The notes beneath the pieces were generated by a model, which did not search any database, was not told the DNA's origin, and saw nothing but the letters and a program-made list of their open reading frames with translations. Shown here one piece after another: positions 45,891-57,958 of a DNA stretch of 64,000 nucleotides. Origin of the DNA: Tetracentron sinense (taxonomy: Eukaryota; Streptophyta; Magnoliopsida; Trochodendrales; Trochodendraceae); contig CM026551.1 of NCBI GenBank assembly GCA_015143295.1, forward strand, positions 49,030,034 to 49,094,033, in the 5' to 3' direction. The first letter of the stretch is position 1. Every line of letters begins with the position of its first letter. The position numbers were made by a program, and so were the translations under genes.

Positions 45891-46394
45891 ATATAGATAA
45901 AATGTTTAGTAGGTGATTAAACTAACATAATAAACACCATTAACTACATTAATCAAGTTTAACCTTTAAAAACACTGTTTTAAAAAACTAGCGCCTAGGC
46001 GACCGCCCAGGTGCCTACCGCCCAGGCGTTAAGGCGCACGCCTAGAGTTTTCCGACTGCCTAGGCAGCTAGTTGGGCGCCTCTCCTCCAAAAACACCTAG
46101 GCGACGCCTTAACTACACCGAGAGGAACTCAATCTACAAAAAAAAAAGGTGTAGCATAGCTTCTACTTCCCAATTGTTAAGGTTCTGCCTCAATCGGGGG
46201 CTCCAAATTAGCTCACTCCCTACCCTCTCGACACAATCGATGACAGAGGCATCCTTTGGATGAGCAAGGAGAAAAATGCTCCTAAAATCATCCATGAGCC
46301 TCGACCACCGTACCAAATATCTTTTTAGAAGAGGATTTTTGATCCATTTCCCAGCTAGAACCTAATGTGGGGATCGAGAAGAGGAGTTGTGGAC

Positions 46395-46779
46395 ATAGCA
46401 TTAAAACTCGACAAGTTGACTTGAGCCGAGTAACCCATCTTGACTTCCTGAGTTTTGTACTTTTTTTTTTTGTTAAAACAAAAAATCGAGTAAACCGGCC
46501 TACCCGAGTGACCAAATTATGTTATTTTCTTTTTTTTAACAAACTCTACCCACTCTTAAGTGTAAATACGAAACAAAAGGGGGGTGTTTAGTATATATTG
46601 AATTATATATCTCATTTTAGGCATGGTTTATCATTAATTTTGAATTTCTATCATATATATAGTATTAGAAAAATATTATATATGTCCGAGTTTTAGGTGT
46701 CATTAATCGAATGAGTTTTGCCCGAGTTGACTCTATTCGGCAAGTTTCCAAGTCAAGTTTTCGGGTTTTAAAACACTGG
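46395..46779. mobile_element. hAT-type MITE in the LINE
   Basis: Flanked by TTGTGGAC (46387-46394) and TTGTGGCC (46780-46787), an 8-bp duplication with one mismatch. Ends ATAGCATTAAAACTCG and, in complement, CCAGTGTTTTAAAACCCG are imperfect inverted repeats. Interior has CAAGTTGACTTGAGCCGAGT and its partial complement CCGAGTTGACTC. No coding capacity. Confidence 0.7.
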
Positions 46780-47688
46780 TTGTGGCCACGCACTCCTTTC
46801 AAGGACCAACGAAACAGTGCACCGTATTTAGCTACAATCACCTTCCGCCACAGACTGTCACGCTCATTGCCCAATCTCCAAACCCATTTGCCCAAGAGGG
46901 CTTTGTTGACCTAACTGGTTGGAACAATGTTAAGACCCCGGACACTAAAAGGATTACAAATTTGTTTCCAATCGACTAGGTGGTATTTCCTTTGTCGCTT
47001 GGGTTGGCCCAAAGAAAATTCCACTGGAGACGGTTTAGAATCGAAGCAATGGATTGAGGAATCACCAACGAGGACAAGAAATAAGTAGAAAGGCTTCGAA
47101 GGGTGCTTTTGATGAGGGACAACTTGTCACCATTAGATAGGTAGGTGGATTTACATCCAGCTAATCGGGACACGAATCTTTCGATGGCTGGATCCCAGAT
47201 TGCTTTGGATTTGAAGGATGCTCCCAAAGGGAGGCCAAGGTAGCTAGTCGGGAGGGACCCCGTCTTTCACCCTAAGCAACATGCTAACAGATTGAGATTG
47301 GGGGACCTCCCCCACCCTCACCCTCACAATTTTGCTCTTTCCCAGTGTTGAGACTGCTTCGAAATATCGCAAGACACACCTAAGGTAGATCAATTGATGG
47401 TAGGAGGGTCCATAGAAAACTAGTGTATCATCGGCAAATTGGAGGTGGGAGATACTTAGGTGATCCTGACCCACGGAAAAACCTTCAAAACCTACTCCCA
47501 TTTGCTCACGATAGCATTTGGCTTAAGGCCTCCGAAATGATGAAAAAGAGGGCTAGGGAAAGGGAGTCCCCCTGCCTTAGACCCTTGGAGCTCCTGAAAA
47601 AACCTTTGGAACTGCCATTTATGAGCACAGAGAAGGGTGGTGACGATACACATGCAAGTATCCACTTCCTACACTGACATTGCTGCTC

Positions 47689-50600
47689 ATTTACTACCAA
47701 ATGATTGAAGATTTCGTGATATCTTCAGTTCCATTCCCTTTTTTATGTCCTCTGTAAGCCAAGCATTTGGTGTAGAGCTACTTCTCGTTACCATTTGGGA
47801 TTTCAATCCTTATATTTGTGAGATAATTCTATTCATATCAGAAAAAGCAAAGTCAATTTCATCTATTTGACAATTCTAACCAGATTCTGACCGACTTTTA
47901 ACTAACCCTTCCAGTGGATGAATAATTTGAGAACTGAGTCAAACTCTGCACTGATGAGCTATGAATTAGAAGCATTTGCTTGGAAGCCGCCTGAAAAACT
48001 ATCTACAAGATCTGGAGTTTAACAAGTCATAAGAATGATAATCTGTTGCTACTCAGAAAATCTATGAAATTGTTTGTTAGCACCTTCTTGTACTTTATTT
48101 TCTTCCTCAAGTTTATATCTCTAGACATGGGTGGTCCATACTCAAATTGAATTTAGATATAATGATGGTGTGATCAGATAGGCAAAATATAAGTTGGAAC
48201 CTGAAACATCATACCTAGATCTGAGGTAGTGGATCTTCTGTTGCTTTTGACTTGGATCTTGCTAATCAGCTACTTTGATGTGGAAAATTGATTCTCTATG
48301 AGAAACAGTGCAGTGGATACAATAAACCTCTCACCTACATCCTACAGAACTGATGGGCACTTTTATGTATGCATCTTATCCTTCATCCAAATGGAACTTC
48401 TCAGAATTACCAGTGCTCACTGCTATTATTGTTCCACTTCCCATATAAAAGTTACAAGCAGGAAGTAGATTCCTCAACAGGGAAGGAAAATACAGGAAGG
48501 GTAAAAGGTTAAATGTGTCAAGGAATTGATGTCCCCAAAGTTAAAATTCTACATCTACAGCCGGCATTATTAGCTTCTTGATGATTATGTTGAAATGAAA
48601 TGCCCATGACATTGAATGTCACTGAGAATCGGCTTCTTGGAGTTGCTAGAGGTTTTGATACCCTTGGCATTGTAAAATAGACGGTTATTGCAGCGGAGCA
48701 TAATAGATCAAATCACAACCCGTTTATCAACTGTGATTGGGTAACATTTCCTTTGAGATTGTTTGAGAGAAAAACCTGAACTAAGTATAAAAAAACCCAA
48801 AAAATGAACAAGAAAAGAAAGAGAAAGAACCCAAAAATGTAAATTTCGATTCCATTAAAGAATCTTAGCTACAGTGCTCTCACTATTTTCTTTGGAAAAT
48901 AAAACCATAAAAACCATTTTAAGGGCCAACAAAACTATCTATTTCTAAGTAACCAAAATCTAATTACAATAACGAATTATCTAAATATCTCATCGTCATC
49001 AAAGTAAATTTTCAACGTCATGTTGAGGCCCAAAATGATAAAAGTGCAGAAACAATAGGTATTTCAGAACTTGAAACATCACCTAAGTCTAATTTGCATC
49101 ACTCTGTTTCACTCAAATCTCTTGGTTTACTAGGACTAGGAAAGAAGACATCTGCTTTCTTATTTCGGAAATATGGTGGATTGTTTCTTTCAGAAGCCCC
49201 AAGGAAAGGCTACAGTAAGTTTATAATATATATATCCTTTAAACCAACTTGATCCATACCAATAAAAACTTTCTACGTGATTCATGCAACACCTCAACAG
49301 TTCATTTCACCAAGTACCAACTTAGCTCAAAACGCCTATGCAGTGGTTCAATGATGAGATTTGGTTATCAACCTTCTCATCTACTTCTAGCCTATCAAGT
49401 GACTGTTATGACAGGTTTTTTATGGTGGAATAATGGCATGCAAATATTTAATTCAGAGCCATCGTTCTAGCAAGAATGGAGGCCTTCAACAGGGGGGGGG
49501 GGGAGTGAGAAATATATGACAAGATTTAGAGGAGAGATAACCTTGAAAATCTCATGTAAACCTTCTTCTATCTACATCTACCCCTGCATTGGAGACATCT
49601 TCTAAGCTATCAAGAACTTATTTTTTGATGAACTTGGGACAAGGCCTTAGAAGTATTGATGAATCTTTTTCGCCCAGATGAGTTATCTTTCTAGCCTGCC
49701 AAAGACCAGGTTCTTGTAAAATTTGATCTTTCAGTCAAACTACTCTTACAGCATGCCTGGCTGGAAATTTGCAGTTTTGGCTTTGGAAGAAAAATTTCTT
49801 GTTTGATAATTGTTCTAACCATGGTGGCTCGAAGCTCAAGCTGCCTTCTATCCCTGATGATCATTGGAACTTGCTGTTCTGCATTGCTGATGGTGTACAT
49901 TCTCAACTATATGGACCTGAATGCTCTTTCTTAGTTTATCAGTTCGAAGCTTCTCTTTTTGTGTCTTAAAGTTTCTCCTGTTGTGTTAGGAGATTTCCAT
50001 TATAAGAGTGTTTTCTTTGCTGGTGATACTCATTAAAAGAGCTCTATTCAACCATAGCCAATTTTCACATTCCAGCAACTACAAAACTCTGTATTTATAC
50101 TATATACAAAGAGGTCATTTGGATAGGCAATTTGGTATCCTTTATTTAGATTGAATATTTATGATGTTTATTGACTTGCTTGAAGTTAAATCCTATCTAC
50201 ATATTTTTTTAATGCATGAAGAGAATCATAGATTGGTATGGTTTCTCATATATACGACATTTTTATTAGTTTGAAAAAGGAAAAAAAAAAAAATTAGACA
50301 TCAGATTACAATTAAGCCTACTTTTTAGTATTTGTACCAACTATTCTAAATGTTGTCTCAGATAGCTAATATGAAAACCCTTACTTTCCTATTATTAGGA
50401 TAACAACTCATGCCCATTCAAATAATGAATCATAGAGTGCTTGATTGTGGCATATGTCGATGACTTTCCGGCTTGATCCTGTTTTTTCTGTGCTATGAAA
50501 ATCAGCCATGTCACTTTTTAGTTCTTACAGACTTCCTTTTTTTTTACCATACAGTTTTTTTTTTAGCAATTTGCATATTAACTCCCACGACTCTAGATGA

Positions 50601-51657
50601 GTTATGTGACTCCCTGATTCAAACATCATTTAATTTTTAGATGGGAAAGTCAAATGTGTAATTCATGTTTTTCTTTTGCTTTTTAGCCTATTAAATTTGG
50701 TACATTAACTCAACCTCACTAGACTTCTTTTGAAGCTAAAACCGTGCGGGTAAAAATGAAATTCACATTTACCTCAGATGGAAGAGACAAAGATGGATTA
50801 AAGCTGGACTTTTGAATCTAAATTCAAATTCAAAGCCCATCCATGAAAAAAAAAATCATTATGATAAAGAAAGTCCAACTTATCACACGCCAATACCCCC
50901 ACAAACCCGGTAATCACAACTACAAATCTATAACTGAAGTCTCCTTCAGAAAACTGTGAAATGAGAAGGGAAGATGATTCTCACACCATTTTCTTCATGG
51001 GAATAGACAGTGCAGATGTATGAATAATCCATTTGTCGGTCTTTTGGGGAATGAATATATCACTGGGCTCTACATACTTATCCTTGTTATGCATCCAAGC
51101 TCCACCATGATTACACAGACTATGAAACTCTACTGTGCTGTTCTTGATATAGAGAAACACGGAGATATGAATGACCATTAAAGATACACATGAATACCGA
51201 ACTAATCACATTGTTTGTAGTTGAATATTGTAGATGCTAATCTTTGTTTCCTCATTTTATTTTAGCTGTATCATATCTTGTTTCAATAATACCATCATTT
51301 ATAATTGGAAGTTTCAGTATTTTCCTTGCACCTTTAGATGACCAAATCAATATTTGATTCGAAGCTTAGAGGCGCCTACAAAATGCTTCTTGAAGAAAGA
51401 TGAAGCCTCTTACTTGTGCAAGGGATATGGCTACTCTATTCCGTGACTGCACCACCCTGGTAGAGAAGAGGAACTTGATCTCTTCTCTAGATGCCTGAAA
51501 TATTAGTTTTTAAACAGATTGAAACAGTGCCATGCAAAATCGTTTGTAGCGCTCATCCTTCCCCCGTGAAGAGCGATTACAATGAACATGCAGGAATGTG
51601 ATCAAAACTGGATGTCACTAAAAGTGAGAACCATAATAAGGAGTTCACTTGGAATAG
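47689..51657. other. Unassigned intergenic DNA
   Basis: About 4 kb without a recognised gene. Open frames are all under 85 codons and match no known family. Holds a run of 12 G at 49492-49503 and AT-rich low-complexity DNA. It could contain decayed transposon or intron-like sequence, but nothing could be assigned. Confidence 0.4.
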
Positions 51658-51662
51658 GCTAA

Positions 51663-52563
51663 TGTTGTTCCAAAATACCTGTAAATGCTAAATCCAGAAA
51701 GGCAAACCCGGAAAATCACGAACAATACTGCTACCACGAACTCAGAAATAATCCTGCACTTGAAAATTGATTAGCAACTCGATAGTTCTTGTGAAGTGAG
51801 GCGCGGATCACGTCGCTCTCTTTAAGACAATTCGCGCCCCCACAGATGCAATGGGTTGTTGGTCACTATGTCTCCCAGGATACAACAGCTTCACAGATCT
51901 ATTCCTGACAGTAGAAAATGCACCCTCTACTATCGTACACCACTCTGTATTCTTAGCCCAGCAAACTCGAAAATATTGATGAAAAAAAAATACCCCAAAA
52001 CCAGAGGAAGAAAAGAGATGAACTCGTATATACTAGCTTGCTTTTTAGAAGAACCCAATAAAAAATTCTGTGTATATACTTGTATCGAAACCCTCTTTAT
52101 ATAGATTAGGAAATAGTAAGAAGTCTGTTGATTTCCAAAACTGAATTTTTAATACCCGAAATTAATCTAATTAATTACCACAACGGTAATAAAACGTGAA
52201 TAAAATAATCACTAGTAATTAGAGGTATGCCAAACGGTAATCATGATTAATTAAAAATTAATAATAAACATTGTATGAAAAATAATATTTTATCAATGAC
52301 CCAACCCGACCCGCCCGACCGACTCGACTCGGCTCTGTGCGCGCGCGTGTGTGTGTGAGTTGTAGCATAGTATAGTCACAATGTGCAATGGGTGGGTAGA
52401 CAACAAATTCAAAGGCCCTTGAAGGCCCAAGCCTTCTTCCAACTCTCTTTCTTATAAAGAGGTAAAACTATTCATAGTTTTTCCATGTGGGACTAAAAGA
52501 AACACACAAACTTAAAAAACAATGTTTTTCCTTTAGTTTTGAATCACACCAAAAAACACAACA
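51663..52563 (-). repeat. 3' LTR of copia element
   Basis: 901 bp, TGTTGTTCC...AACACAACA on the plus strand. Holds the 14-nt word TTTAAGACAATTCG at 51821-51834 and a CCCGACC/ACTCGACTCGG-rich GC stretch near 52300-52340. Confidence 0.9.
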
Positions 52564-52577
52564 ATCCCCCACTTGAT
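52564..52577 (-). other. Polypurine tract of copia element
   Basis: On the minus strand AAGTGGGGGAT directly precedes the 3' LTR; it primes plus-strand DNA in this family. Confidence 0.75.
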
Positions 52578-53279
52578 TCAAAAACAATAATAATAAAATT
52601 AACATATCTGGGTAAGATTAGATTTAATGCATAAACAAAGGTGTCACGTAGATTTGAACCTTTGTATAGTTTAAAGTAAAATTCTCACCAGATACTCAAT
52701 TACCATAGATCATAAATCTTGGTATTCAAAACTGAGATCTTTAGTGATGAGTCTTTATACTTTAAACACATTAACTCTTACAGAGTCTACAGGTGTCTTA
52801 GCCAGCACTTTTCGGCCATGTGCTTTTATCCCAGTTTAATAAGTGCTCTAGAGAAATAGCCAATTTCTCATAGGAAGCGGCCCTACTTCCACACTTATAT
52901 AGGTGAGTCTATCAAGGATGCCTATGTGACTCCACATCCCACTCAACAGAGCTATAGATCTCATTAAGAGAAAACCCTCAGCCTCTAATCGTCACATACT
53001 TTATACACTATTTATACCATAGGAAAGGACTAGAAGAATAATAATATTATTCTACTTTTATAGTGTTTTCACCTCAAACCACTCAGTAACTCGTTCTTCC
53101 CATTAAACCTGTTCTTGGGATTTCCAGTCTTCAGGTTGGGTATCCATTACAGTTGGTTTATTTTCAATTGGCTTAAGTCTCATTCCCTTTGATGTGATCC
53201 ACACTTTTTCCCTTACTAAACCTTTAGTTAAGGGATCTGCCAGATTTTCAGGTGATCTGATTTCATTGACAGATATAAC

Positions 53280-54905
53280 TCAATCTCGTAGGAGTTCTCT
53301 CAAACATGCATGTTTTCGACGTATTTGTCGAGATTTCCCATTATACTGAGTATTATTAGCTCTTTCTATTGCAACATTGCAATCACAATTAATTTTAATA
53401 GCTGGGACTGGTTTATTCCAGAAAGGAATATCGAACAAAAAGTTCCGAAGCCACTCTGCTTCTTCTCCCGCTAAAGAAAGAGCTATTAATTCTGATTCCA
53501 TAGTGGAATTAGACATAATTGATTGTTTCTTGGATTTCCAAGAAACTGCACCACCACCAATGATGAATATATAGCCACTTGTTGCTTTATATTCATCAGA
53601 CACAAAATTCCAATTAGCATCACTATATCCTTCTAATACAGGAGGATATCTACCATAGTGAAGACCATGATCCATAGTTCCTTTTAAATATCTAAGAACT
53701 CTGCTAATTGCATCCCAATGTTCCCTACTAGGATTACTAGTGTATCTACTTAATTTTCCAACAGCATATGCAATGTCCGGACGAGTACAATTCATAGCAT
53801 ACATTAAGCTTCCAATAACACTAGCATAATCATTTTGGTTTATACTATCTCCTTTATTAGGTGATAGGTGAACACTAGGATCATAAGGAGTACGTACATG
53901 ACTATAATCATAATGATTATACTTTATTAATAATTTTTTAATGTAATGAGATTGAGATAAAATTATCCCATCATCTCTCCTTATTATTTTAATTCCAAGA
54001 ATTAAATTTGCTTCTCCAAGATCCTTCATGTCAAATTGGGAAGACAAAAATTCTTTTGTCTCATTAATGATTTTATGATTTGAACCAAAAATCAGTAAAT
54101 CATCTACATATAGACAAATGATAACTCCACAATCACCATTAAAATTGTAATATATACATTTATCACTTTCATTTGTACTATATCCATGAGATATTAACAC
54201 TCTATCAAATTTCTCATGCCATTGTTTTAGAGCTTGTTTTAAACCATATAATGATTTTACAAGTTTACACATTTTATTAGATTGTCCAGGAACAATAAAT
54301 CTCTCTGGTTGGTCCATATAAATTTCTTCATCTAAATCACCATTCAAGAATGCCGTTTTTACATCCATTTGGTGAATGATTAAATTATGAATAGATGCAA
54401 TAACAAATAGTACTCGAATAAAAGTAATTCTTGACACAGGTGAATATGTATCAAAATAATTTATTCCTTCTTTTTGCTTAAACCCATTGGCTACCAACCT
54501 AGCCTTATATTTTTCTATTGAACCATCTGCTTTAAGTTTCTTTTTAAATATCCACTTACAACCTATAGTTCTAGTTCCAGGAGGAGGATCAACTAGTATC
54601 CAAGTGTGATTGGACATTATTGAATCCATTTCATTTTCTACAGCTTCTCTCCAAAAAGAAGAATCATGTGACTCAAATGCCTCCTTTAAAGAAATAGGAT
54701 CGTTCTCTACCATATAGGTATAAAAATCAGATCCATAATCTTTACTCTTTTTAACTCTTTTACTTTTCCTATGCTCAATTTCAGCGTCATTTGAATCGAT
54801 TATTTCAAGATTTTTAGAATTAGGATTTTGGTTTATCAAACCCCCACTTTTTTGAAGAATTAAAAGAAAAAAGATTTTCGAAAAAATCAACTTCCCTTGA
54901 TTCAA
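53280..54905 (-). pseudogene. Reverse transcriptase and RNase H of copia element
   Basis: RT starts [20 protein letters not shown], then [36 protein letters not shown] and catalytic [11 protein letters not shown]; RNase H has GYSDANWNF, the [19 protein letters not shown] stretch and ESELIALS. This is the usual Ty1/copia C-terminal half of pol. Fossil sequence. Confidence 0.9.
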
Positions 54906-55782
54906 TAATCACATTATTTTCAATATCTAAAAATCTATATGCTTTACTATTTATTGCATAACCAATAAAAGCACATCTCCTAGATTTAGGGCCTAATTTA
55001 TTTATTTTAGGATCATTAAATCTAGCAATTGCTAAACATCCCCATGTTTTAAAATAACTTAAATTTGGTTTTCTCCCTTTCCAAATCTCATATGGAGTCA
55101 TTTTAGATTTTTTACTAGGTATTCTATTTTGAATATAACTAGCAGTGATTAGGGCTTCTCCCCATAAATTTAAGGGTATGCCTGAGCTGTTAAGCATTGC
55201 ATTAACCATTTCTATTAATGTTCTATTTTTTCTTTCAGCAACTCCATTTTGCTGAGGAGTATAAGGAGCAGTAACTTGGTGTATTATTCCACTTGATTCA
55301 CAAAATAAATCAAATTCATTAGAGGTATATTCACCTCCTCTATCACTCCTTAATATTTTAATTTTTAAATTTAATTGATTTTCAACTTCTGCTTTATAAA
55401 TTTTAAACATATTTAAAGCTTCATCTTTAGATCTAATTAAATACACATATGTATATTTAGATTTGTCATCTATAAATGTAATAAAATATTTTTTACCACC
55501 TCTTGTGACTGTTTCTTTTAAATCACAAATATCAGTATGAATTAGGCCTAGAATATCTGATGATTTGTCTACTTTATGAAAAGATTTTTTTGCTATTTTT
55601 GATTGACTACAATACACACATCTATCAAAAACAGTATCATTTAATTTAGGAATTATTCCTAAATTACTCATAGTTTTCACATATTTTTCATTTATATGTC
55701 CTAATCGATTATGCCAAAAATTAATTGAACACACAATATAAGCAGAAGAAATTTTATTGCTCAAAACATTAAGTTTAAACAT
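54820..55782 (-). pseudogene. Integrase of copia element
   Basis: HHCC zinc-binding segment (FWHNRLGHIN, CVYCSQSK), core motifs HTDICDL, LRSDRGGEYTS and TPQQNGVAERKNRTL carrying the catalytic acidic residues, then the GKG-like GRKPNLSYFKTWGC C-terminal part typical of Ty1/copia. Fossil sequence. Confidence 0.9.
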
Positions 55783-56327
55783 GTCATTGGCTGCATAGCC
55801 TTTTCCAACAATTTCCCATATTTGGAAATTACATAGTTATCAGACTCTATTACTTGTTTAAATCCAGCCTTGTTCAGAAGATAGCCCGACACCAAATTTT
55901 TCCGCACATCTGGAATGTGAAGAACGTCCTTCAGAGTCACAGATTTCCCTGAAGTGAAATCGAGAGTGATATCTCCAACTCCAACAACTTTCGAGGTTGA
56001 GGAGTTCCCCATCTGGACATCATGGTTGCTTTTGACAGCCTCATATTTTTCAAATAAATTTATGTCATAACAGACGTGCCTCGTCGCACCTGTGTCTGCC
56101 CACCAACCCTCACTGAAACCCATCATGTTGATTTCAGTGATCATAGCAACTAAGGGTTCTTCCACCATATTTGCTTGAGAATAATTCCTTTTCCGGAATT
56201 GACAATTCTTAGCAAAATGTCCAGATTTTTCACAGACAAAACATCCACTCGATTTTAAGCTTTCTCCTGTCTTCTGAAAAGGTTGATAAGGCTTCTTATT
56301 TTTCATAGGCTTCTTGTTGGTTTTCAA
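55761..56327 (-). pseudogene. Gag zinc knuckle and protease of copia element
   Basis: CFVCEKSGHFAKNC is a CX2CX4HX4C zinc knuckle; WWADTGATRHVC holds the aspartic protease DTG-type active site. KDVLHIPDVRKNLVS follows as in other plant copia proteases. Fossil sequence. Confidence 0.88.
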
Positions 56328-56474
56328 GAATTTCTATTTTTTCTTCCCCGAAGAATCAACAAAATTAACCTTTGAAGTCATCTCAGAATTCTCTTCTTTT
56401 CTATCTTGGGCTCTAGATTCTTCTTCAATCCGAATTCTCATTACTAAATTTTCGGATTGAAGAAAATTGAAAAT

Positions 56475-57045
56475 TTAGTAATGAGAATTCGGATTGAAGA
56501 AAATTGAAAATTCCTTTGATTTGTGGCGAAGAGAATTTCGGAAATCCTTCCATGAATGAGGTAATTTCTTTATAATAGCAGCCACTTGAAATTGTTTTGG
56601 AATTTTCATTCCCTCAATAATAATCTCATGAATTATTATTTGAAAATCCTGAGTTTGTTTCGGATTTATCATCAACCATTACAAACTTTAAAAATCTGCT
56701 CACTGCATATTTTTTAGACCCAGCCTCCTCAGTTTGATATTTTTTCTCTAAAGCTACCCATAAGCTTTTTGCAGATTTTTCAATGCAATATAAATCATAC
56801 ATTGCATTAGTCATGCCATTTAAAATGTGACATTTGCACAAAAAATCTGCAGATTCCCATCTTTCCTTATAATGAGATCTACCCGGTTCTTCTTCTTCTT
56901 CATTAGGAACATCAGTTAAAACATATGCTAATTTAAGCGATGTAAGCAGAAAAAGCATTTTCTGTTGCCAACGCTTAAAGTTAGACCCATCAAAAATTTC
57001 AGTCCTAATCACAGAATCATTCGTTCTAACATTCACAGAAGTCAT
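56475..57045 (-). pseudogene. Gag of copia element
   Basis: Starts MTSVNVRTND at 57045, 18 nt after the LTR. FDGSNFKRWQQKMLFLLTSL and LWVALEKKYQTEEAG are the conserved gag helices of this plant copia group; the IPKQFQVAAIIKKLPHSWKD part follows. A longer frame runs upstream into the LTR but is not family-like. Fossil sequence. Confidence 0.8.
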
Positions 57046-57063
57046 GTCGAATTGTCTTAAAAT
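57046..57063 (-). other. Very short leader with 14-nt complement to the LTR
   Basis: All of the space between 5' LTR and gag ATG. It lacks the TGGTATCAGAGC initiator-Met primer site usual in plant copia elements. TTTAAGACAATTCG (minus strand) is the exact complement of CGAATTGTCTTAAA in the LTR transcript (57235-57222). Confidence 0.7.
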
Positions 57064-57953
57064 TGTTGTTCCAAAATACCTGTAAATGCTAAATCCAGAA
57101 AGGCAAACCCGGAAAATCACGAACAATACTGCTACCACGAACTCAGAAATAATCCTGTACTTGAAAATTGATTAGCAACTCGATAGTTCTTGTGAAGTGA
57201 GGCGCGGATCACGTCGCTCTCTTTAAGACAATTCGCGCCCCCACAGATGCAATGGGTTGTTGGTCACGATGTCTCCCAGGATACAACAGCTTCACAGATC
57301 TATTCCTGACAGTAGAAAATGCACCATCTACTATCGTACACCACTCTGTATTCTTAGCCCAGCAAACTCGAAAATATTGATGAAAAAAAAATACCCCAAA
57401 ACCAGAGGAAGAAAAGAGATGAACTCGTATATACTAGCTTGCTTTTTAGAAGAACCCAATAAAAAATTCTGTGTATATACTTGTATAGAAACCCTCTTTA
57501 TATAGATTAGGAAATAGTAAGAAGTCTCTTGATTTCCAAAACTGAATTTTTAATACCCGAAATTAATCTAATTAATTACCACAACGGTAATAAAACGTGA
57601 ATAAAATAATCACTGGTAATTAGAGGTATGCCAAACAGTAACCATGATTAATTAAAAAATTAATAATAAACATTGTATAAAAAATAATATTTTATCAATG
57701 ACCCAACCCGACCCGACCCGACTCGACTCGGCTCGCGCGCGTGTATGAGTTGTAGCATAGTATAGTCACAATGTGCAATGGGTGGGTAGACAAGAAATTC
57801 AAAGGCCCTTGAAGGCCCAAGCCTTCTTCCAACTCTCTTTCTTATAAAGAGGTAAAACTATTCATAGTTTTTCCATGTGAGACTAAAAGAAACACACAAA
57901 CTTAAAAAACAATGTTTTTCCTTTAGTTTTGAATCACACCAAAAAACACAACA
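57064..57953 (-). repeat. 5' LTR of copia element
   Basis: 890 bp. On the minus strand a TATA box CTATATAAAG lies at 57505-57496, so the transcript should begin near 57470. CGAATTGTCTTAAA is at 57235-57222. Confidence 0.9.
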
Positions 57954-57958
57954 GCTAA

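Larger units (their letters stand above)
44580..46120. mobile_element. Non-autonomous hAT element, 1541 bp
   Basis: Ends CAGTGTAGTCAAAGCGTC and, in complement, CGGTGTAGTTAAGGCGTC form the terminal inverted repeats. A perfect 8-bp target duplication AGAGGAAC (44572-44579, 46121-46128) is the hAT signature. Both subterminal regions carry many copies of CTAGGCGA / CGCCTAGG words in opposite orientation, the sort of motif array that hAT transposases bind. No transposase is encoded. It sits inside the LINE and contains a MULE-type MITE and a gene-like stretch. Confidence 0.92.
43854..47675 (-). mobile_element. 5'-truncated L1-type LINE, split by two hAT insertions
   Basis: Minus-strand order from 47675 downward: RT palm (FSVLINGSSKGFFRSSKGLR, QGDSLS), FADDTL (about 47437), thumb region (SRLAGCKSTYLSNGDKLSLIKS), then a W-rich linker ([20 protein letters not shown]). 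It resumes after 46386 (LLAHPKDASVIDCVERVG...NLNNWEVEA) and again after 44579 with the zf-RVT region (CCYMCMNKEETIDCLTLHC). A poly(A) on the minus strand ends it at 43854-43862. The 13-bp flanks GACATTGCT(A/G)CTC at 43841-43853 and 47676-47688 differ at one site and form its target duplication. The coding frame is shifted in several places, so it is dead. Endonuclease and ORF1 are lost to 5' truncation. Confidence 0.9.
51663..57953 (-). mobile_element. Ty1/copia LTR retrotransposon, fossil
   Basis: Reads on the minus strand: 5' LTR (57953-57064), an 18-nt leader, gag, zinc knuckle plus protease, integrase, RT-RNase H, polypurine tract, 3' LTR (52563-51663). Integrase before RT defines Ty1/copia; the sequence style is near the Tnt1 (Tork) group, which is less certain. 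LTRs begin TGTTG and end CAACA, and a perfect 5-bp duplication GCTAA flanks the element (51658-51662, 57954-57958). The LTRs differ at about a dozen sites in 890 bp plus small length changes by hand count, so the insertion is recent (around or under 1 My at grass rates). Coding is broken in a few places. Confidence 0.93.

Noticed and set aside
49769-49969. 66-codon frame as a host gene exon
   Set aside because: No recognisable domain, no supporting splice context and overlapping antisense frame.
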